Shown in pieces: positions 50,501 through 64,000 of a stretch of 64,000 nt of DNA (within the stretch, counting starts at the first letter, position 1; each line of letters begins with the position of its first letter). This DNA comes from Tubiluchus corallicola. Lineage: Eukaryota; Priapulida; Priapulimorpha; Priapulimorphida; Tubiluchidae. Made by a program: the position numbers and the translations under genes. The notes beneath the pieces were generated by a model that searched no databases, was not told the DNA's origin, and worked only from the letters and a program-made list of their open reading frames with translations. The stretch lies in the NCBI GenBank assembly GCA_030141605.1, contig JAQGDQ010000008.1, forward strand, positions 973,501-1,037,500, read 5' to 3'.

Positions 50501-52655
50501 TAGAAAATTCAGTTACAATAGAGTAAGCTTTGTCTAATAAACCTCAAAGTGTGTTAAATCAATAAAATTTCAAAACTAGTGAAAAATTTGCAAAATACAA
50601 AAGTTACATAGCTAGCATTAGTGTGTTTGAAAGTGTCAGCTTGGTATAAAAAATGTTTAGTACTTGATATATGTATATGCAATTCACTCCATTGCCAAAA
50701 ATTTGCAGTAATTTGTTTCACTATGGTATTTTTTACATAACCGTAAATGTACTAGTACTAGTTACCTGACAGATGGCCAGCTATTAACATGACTGTAGTA
50801 GTATTAGCGTTGCTTGAAATCTGAATTTTACAATAAGATTGCACATAGCTACACATGAAAATGCAGTGATCTTGTATGCTGATTAGAAGACAATGCCTGC
50901 ACAATAAATCAAACTTGAGGAAGCTATGAAGTGATTAATAAACTGTAATCACTAACCTGGCTCAGGGGCAGGTCTGGACAAAACCAAAAACCCATTGCTT
51001 TTGGGTTAAGAGGTCAAACATCAAATTTCTGTCCGTGCAATATCGAATTGAATGAAGCTATAATTGCCAGACTTGGCCCAGGGGTAGGTTTTAGCAAGAT
51101 CTTGGAACCCATTGCTGTTGGTTCAAATGTTAAAGGACAAATTTAAAAAAATGTCAATAATGTTTGCCTACAGTAATGCTGCTGAAGCTGTTATCCTCGG
51201 TCTCCCTTGATCTTGTTTGGAGCAATTTGTATAAACAATTTTTTCATCAACAGTTCGACTAATAATAATCAGATTAGGGTTGTAAAGTAAATATGATGTC
51301 GGTAAAGTTCTGTATAACTATTTTATTAATAACTTATCATGTACAAACTGCCTTGGACAAAAGCAACCTCCATAAAATATATAGAAGAATAGTCATTCAG
51401 TCTTAGGTGTTTGTTATAGTACCTGCTTTCTAATAGCATAGATGAAGGTAATATTCAAACAAATGCAAAGCTACTATGTGCACAAATCAGCAGTACAGAT
51501 ACAGCTGGTTAAACCAATTGAAACAGGGATCTGCCAGGACAGTGTTTTTATAGATAAACAATAAAAGTAATAAGATAAAAAATAAAGTAAAGATTGATAA
51601 TAAGCTAAACAATAGAGTAAAGAATGATAATTAGAGAAATTGAAAGGAAATATAATTAACAAAAATACGCGTGAGCACTTGTAATTTAATGCCTTGCAGT
51701 GACTGTGCTGGAGTTTGCAAGTTTTGTTATTCCAAAATAATGATTTTTAAAACAATACACATAGTATGTCTTTACTTGCCAATGTACATCATCTGTTAAT
51801 TTGTTCAATTGCAGCCTATTAGCCAATTTCCACAGTGCATTACTGACATGTCATTCTGGATACCCGAAATCTACGTAAGCAATGACTATTATGACATTGT
51901 CAGGACAATTGGAGGTGATATAATTGAACAGGTAATAGATCATGAAATCATTAATACTAATGCCGAAACAAACATCACAGATTTGTTGTCAGTATCTCGA
52001 TGTTTTTCCTGTTTACCCTGTACTTCTGATGTTATTTTCCTTTGTTATTCAATACCTCATGGTAACGGTCAAATGAGTTGCGGCCTCATGTATGTAACGT
52101 ACCAATTTTGATCAAATTTAACTATATTACGTGTTTCAGAATGGCGATATGCCATCACCAAGCATGCTTATAATAGTATATGATTGCAAGAGCACAGTGA
52201 TTTATAATAACTATAAATGAACAAAATTCACTACAGATTTAATGAGTGTTTCCTGCTCTTAGAACTGCTCACGTTCTAAGAACAACTTTTTAATAGTAAT
52301 CATCAACTTACAAAATCATTAAACTAAAACAATTTTTTGGTAGTCTAGGATAGAAGCATGTGGACCTCACAGAGTTGCTTGTAAAATAAAATGGGTACCA
52401 CGTAAAACCTACCTGAATTTATACAATAGGATACATGCATACACTAAGGTCCCAGTACAGCAAGGATTTATTGCAGTATTGTTCCAGGTGAAACTAATAG
52501 ATACGTTTGTGCATCCGAAGACGCAGAGGACCAGCCACTGTTATAGGATCACGTATCGACACATGGAAAAAACTTTGGAACAGCAAGAAGTGAACAAACT
52601 TCATGGTAGGATTGCAGATGAAGCAGCTAAACAACTAGGAGTTGAAATTAGATGA
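41310..52655 (+). CDS. FARS2: Mitochondrial phenylalanyl-tRNA synthetase, complete, seven exons
   Basis: This monomeric class II synthetase charges mitochondrial tRNA-Phe. Exons 41310-41940, 43228-43316, 43679-43844, 44659-44790, 45457-45617, 51815-51931 and 52488-52655 join in phase into 487 residues; human FARS2 has 451. The extra length is a long N-terminal, Cys- and basic-rich leader consistent with mitochondrial import. The catalytic core shows [30 protein letters not shown] (about 188-196), [10 protein letters not shown] (211-220), [11 protein letters not shown] and motif 3 [11 protein letters not shown] with Arg356. Exons 6 and 7 encode the anticodon-binding FDX-ACB domain ([32 protein letters not shown]). 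Intron 5 (6.2 kb) contains the NKD gene on the same strand. The last exon's 3' end and 3' UTR are tandemly duplicated downstream of the stop. A later in-frame Met near the start could also serve; I chose the first ATG of the frame. Confidence 0.96.
42351..43130. mobile_element. Candidate MITE, 780 bp, in FARS2 intron 1
   Basis: GTTTACATGATCAGTTTT at the left and, reversed from the right, GTTTAGAAGATCAGTTTT are 18-bp inverted termini with two differences. Secondary AAACTGAC and TTGTTTG-type repeats lie next to both ends. The target duplication is unclear, so the superfamily is not assigned. Confidence 0.45.
43974..44139. mobile_element. Candidate short MITE, 166 bp, in FARS2 intron 3
   Basis: A perfect 13-bp inverted repeat, AAGTGGTCTGCTA, bounds the segment (43974-43986 and 44127-44139). 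There is no coding capacity. The short length makes chance or a simple foldback a possible alternative. Confidence 0.45.
47506..47551 (+). repeat. (CA)n microsatellite
   Basis: More than twenty CA dinucleotides with one GC interruption near the left end, in FARS2 intron 5 upstream of NKD. Confidence 0.97.
47950..48000 (+). promoter_or_regulatory. Candidate NKD promoter (CRE, CCAAT, YY1-like)
   Basis: Within about 50 bp lie AGATGGCAGCGCC (YY1-like), a full CRE palindrome TGACGTCA (47977-47984) and CCAAT (47991-47995). The cluster is 0.2 kb upstream of the NKD start codon and is more GC-rich than its surroundings, as expected of a TATA-less promoter inside the FARS2 intron. Confidence 0.45.
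48211..49650 (+). CDS. NKD: Naked cuticle homologue, single coding exon, 479 aa
   Basis: Naked cuticle proteins bind Dishevelled through an EF-hand region and dampen canonical Wnt signalling. The frame begins MGKFPSKH, with Gly2 placed for N-myristoylation as in vertebrate Nkd. A single EF-hand lies at about residues 141-170: [19 protein letters not shown], loop D148 to D159. It is followed by an RVSLSP segment and a basic region ([10 protein letters not shown]). The final 25 residues are the family's diagnostic histidine-rich tail, ending [10 protein letters not shown]. The coding region has no introns, and its length resembles vertebrate NKD1 and NKD2 (roughly 450-470 aa). It sits inside FARS2 intron 5 in the same orientation. 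Upstream are a full CRE palindrome and a CCAAT motif; an AATAAA lies 58 bases after the stop. An intronless NKD is odd and suggests retroposition or intron loss. Confidence 0.93.
   Translation: MGKFPSKHDPVDCYVVNYTHVNVASHEEFTGAASEKDVEKDLSEQCGASNDFNTATCLTSSNSLCGKESVMKERQGFADDKYPLRVVLPPEPEGSEGAKVVEDDHLAESLKLEKVCQKTNKDNGKQKLTNFGSFACGGQVEWQFTIYDIDGGGKVTKQDMRGLIHSIYDAIGKGMKLPKSGSQTLNIRVSLSPNSVEENGHHRRKRHDDEVSHSQPLNDLSANGINKPHYKVKSEKKAARSNFMEVHVNVDKHDKIHKEKHKSMIVVSSSECLANDMQTEIRPGNNRDNVFSESADRRSHYLDLAGIENYSSRFQENMPPANDHKTVEVKLVQKDHSSSKDSQEDNGKQYDLNMPSKRFLKLLEGQPSHNSTVQEHKPKVHKPKQKKTSTKVKKPRRKTAQSQKQNDWQHTSPPPTHQHHKHKKHNLSPSMDQVAQWLDKEFGNKEDISKPGTIIIHKHEHHHHHEHHHHHHYHHYHEL
49708..49713 (+). terminator. 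Polyadenylation signal for NKD
   Basis: AATAAA 58 bases after the NKD stop codon, the first canonical signal downstream. Confidence 0.6.
50955..51140 (+). repeat. Two more copies of the same dispersed repeat in FARS2 intron 5
   Basis: CTCAGGGGCAGGTCTGGAC ... AACCCATTGCTTTTGGGTT and CCCAGGGGTAGGTTTTAGC ... GGAACCCATTGCTGTTGG sit about 110 bp apart, like the pair in DCTD intron 2. Family unknown. Confidence 0.5.
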
Positions 52656-52948
52656 CAGAGTTGCATTGTCACCTTGATTTTTATCTTCCGTTAAGAGTCA
52701 AGAATGTGCATTTGATTACCACATCCTGAAATACTGAACAACTATTTGTGATGATATTTTTTTATGTGCTGCTTCATGGTAGGATTGCAGATGAAGCAGC
52801 TAAGCAACTAGGAGTTGAAATTAGATGACAGAGTTGCATTGTCACCTTGGTTTTTATCTTCCGTTAAGAGTCAAGAATGTGCATTTGATTACCACATCCT
52901 GAAATACTGAACAACTATTTGTGATGATATTTTTTTTTGATGTGCTGC
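52599..52948 (+). repeat. 173-bp tandem duplication of the FARS2 3' end
   Basis: The first copy (52599-52771) starts inside the last coding exon, includes the stop codon and runs into the 3' UTR. The second copy (52772-52948) repeats it with only a few differences, such as aaacaact to aagcaact and a longer T run. The stop in the first copy shields the protein from the second, so the gene product is unchanged. The near identity indicates a recent event. Confidence 0.95.
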
Positions 52949-53019
52949 TTTTTTGATTAAAACTCATAAAATGAAACCCAAAAAATTGTAAAGATTTCAT
53001 AGATTAATTTACACAATTT

Positions 53020-53085
53020 AATAAAAAAATAATACTTTGATTTAAATTGTAGTTATCAATATTTTTTTCCTTTTTACTAAATAAA
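53020..53085 (+). terminator. Probable polyadenylation signals for FARS2
   Basis: AATAAA at 53020-53025 and again at 53080-53085, both past the duplicated 3' UTR and before the convergent DECR1 stop at 53574. Confidence 0.45.
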
Positions 53086-53573
53086 ACATCTGTTATAAGT
53101 TCTGTCTTCGACAATAAGCCATAACTTAAATGATTTTGCATTTTCTGCGGTGCCTTTTGCAATTCAGTATGCCTTCCAATATCAGCAGTAAACTGAGAAG
53201 CAATGTCACATAGTATGCAAAGCTATACCATAAAAGAATCCAAGGGCTACTAGGCCTTGGACCTTATATACATGCACACTATTACAAAATCACAGCATAG
53301 CATTTCTTAAATGACTTTTGCATATGTTATTACAGTTTATCGGTGTTCAGATAACAGGATCATATTGTATACAAGAGTAGCGTCCTCTTGTTTAATATTC
53401 TCCATGGTCGCTACAAACATGTTTGTATATATATAATATTGTATCTAAGATTCTCTGTTACGTAACAAATTGATTTAAGAACATTTTTAGAAATTGAAAA
53501 CCATAATCACGATGATATAAAGGCATGATTACTTTACAGTCATTTTTATATCACGAGATAGTCCTTGTCAACC

Positions 53574-62703
<9,130 letters not shown>

Positions 62704-64000
62704 TTTCAGTTTTTTCAACCTAATACTTGTGGCCCCCTCTAGCGGACAGCATCTACAGCAAATATGTGTGGAAGGTGAAGCAGTTACAACTTAAAGATGC
62801 GGCAAGTTGATACCAACAACATATCAGACCGACTGGCAAACCTTGTAACAGGTGCATAAAACTATTGAAAGACTACTCAACTACAGAAAGGAAATTCAGA
62901 TTTCAACAAGTGTCAAATATTGTGAAGTGATTAACTGGAAACGTGATTCAGCGTATTGTATCTTGGCCTTAAATTATTTGAGTGCTTGCTATTTAGTAGA
63001 GGGATACTGTGAAAGCACAGAAGCACATTACCTCTCCTAACTAGTCTGATTGTTTTGCTAAAACAAGTGATATCATGACCTATGAAAGTACCAATAATAG
63101 TCACCTCAGCACAATACGTACATCATAAAATTATGCTTATTGTCTCACTACAGTATAACACATGTAAATATTACCAAACTCAATTAGAAACAAAATAAGA
63201 CAGTTTCTTAGAATTACTCACTATTATTATTTATAAACTTACTAATGAATAAAATTATCTCCACAACTATTCAAGTTCACACAAGTTTTACAAACGATGA
63301 ACTCAGTGATCAGCAAAATTTGATAATTTTTGAAAGCTGACCATAAAGATGCTGCCAAAATAATAAAAGAAGAACTCGCAAATATAGCAGCAGTTAACTT
63401 GCACATCAAAACTGCTCTGTGTAAAAACTTTGAAAAACATTTACTTTCATTCCTCAAAAATTGAAATCGAAAATTTAATTTGAATTGTTACATGTTTCAG
63501 AACAACTAAAATACACTAGAAAAAGGTCCAATTCAAATAGTTCATGCATGCATCCTCTATTAAGACTATTAAAATTTACAAGCAATAATTTTTTGCAAAT
63601 TTTTCTTATGGAACAGTATTATAAATGTCTTCAAAATCTGACACTTCAAAATACAATTACATCCATCTTGCCATACAGCCTGTTGAAAACTAAATATCAC
63701 AGTTTGGTCTTTCGTACAGGTTCATCAGAGCAATTTACATCATCGCTGAAACAGCCCTAAAATAAATAATAAAAATGTCTTAAAATTCACAATGATTGGT
63801 TTTACCACCACTGTGTAAACCTATAATGTCCTAGATTTTTTCATAAATTATTATTTATTACATGAAATTGAAATTAACTGTTAGAAGTGATTATATATAA
63901 GTGAAACCTGTTGTGTTACCTTGCATTCAGCACAGTAAGCATTCATCGTACAAGAGCAAATAATTTGTTTAGTTTGTTGCATAGATACTCATCTGCATAG
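62704..64000. other. Region upstream of DECR1
   Basis: Contains the DECR1 5' flank (a CCCTCTAGCGG motif near 62735) and, at 63.7-64.0 kb, two possible minus-strand exons of an unknown gene. Nothing else is supported. Confidence 0.5.
63697..63982 (-). CDS. Possible last two exons of an unidentified minus-strand gene
   Basis: A minus-strand segment ending at a GTAACA donor (exon 63982-63920 as a minimum) can be joined in phase 0 to 63756-63697, which follows a good acceptor (ttattttag). The joined peptide reads CSCTMNAYCAECK then GCFSDDVNCSDEPVRKTKL and a TGA stop. The six closely spaced cysteines suggest a small metal-binding C terminus. I do not recognise the family. The frame has a stop just upstream of the ATG at 63982, so either the exon starts there or the join is coincidental. 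Evidence is only splice consensus, phase match and a non-random-looking peptide. Confidence 0.2.

Overview
This is animal nuclear DNA: AT-rich sequence (roughly two thirds A+T by eye) with multi-exon genes, GT-AG introns of 0.3 to 7 kb, and introns and gaps full of decayed transposons. The proteins are typical metazoan orthologues, and intron phases were checked at every junction I joined. The mix of a 5S rRNA-derived SINE, piggyBac, Tigger and hAT-type short elements, CR1/Jockey-type LINEs and a cysteine-rich insert in HERC2 points to a non-vertebrate animal. I cannot name the phylum from the sequence alone.

Layout: (1) 0.7-11.1 kb, minus strand: the first nine coding exons (554 residues) of HERC2, a giant E3 ubiquitin ligase; the rest lies beyond the left edge. 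(2) 14.7-26.3 kb, plus strand: complete four-exon dCMP deaminase (DCTD). Its 6.7-kb third intron holds, on the opposite strand, a complete single-exon Ras GTPase (25.4-26.0 kb), possibly with a non-coding first exon at 34.5-34.8 kb. (3) 26.3-41.3 kb: no coding gene seen, but much mobile DNA: a hAT-like element, an internally deleted CR1/Jockey-like LINE, two minisatellite-bearing segments and an intact-looking 5S-derived SINE with a target-site duplication. (4) 41.3-52.7 kb, plus strand: complete seven-exon mitochondrial phenylalanyl-tRNA synthetase (FARS2), with a single-exon Naked cuticle (NKD) gene nested in intron 5 on the same strand. The 3' end of FARS2 carries a 173-bp tandem duplication. 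(5) 53.6-62.7 kb, minus strand: complete eight-exon mitochondrial 2,4-dienoyl-CoA reductase (DECR1), convergent with FARS2. Its introns hold a young non-LTR retrotransposon with an open RT/RNase H frame, a piggyBac-like MITE, an 80-bp-arm hairpin and a LINE fragment. (6) The last 1.3 kb may hold the end of another minus-strand gene.

The genes do not form one pathway. DCTD supplies dUMP for thymidylate synthesis, FARS2 and DECR1 act in mitochondria, and Ras, NKD and HERC2 act in signalling and ubiquitination. The notable organisation is two intron-free signalling genes (Ras, NKD), each lodged inside an intron of an unrelated housekeeping gene.
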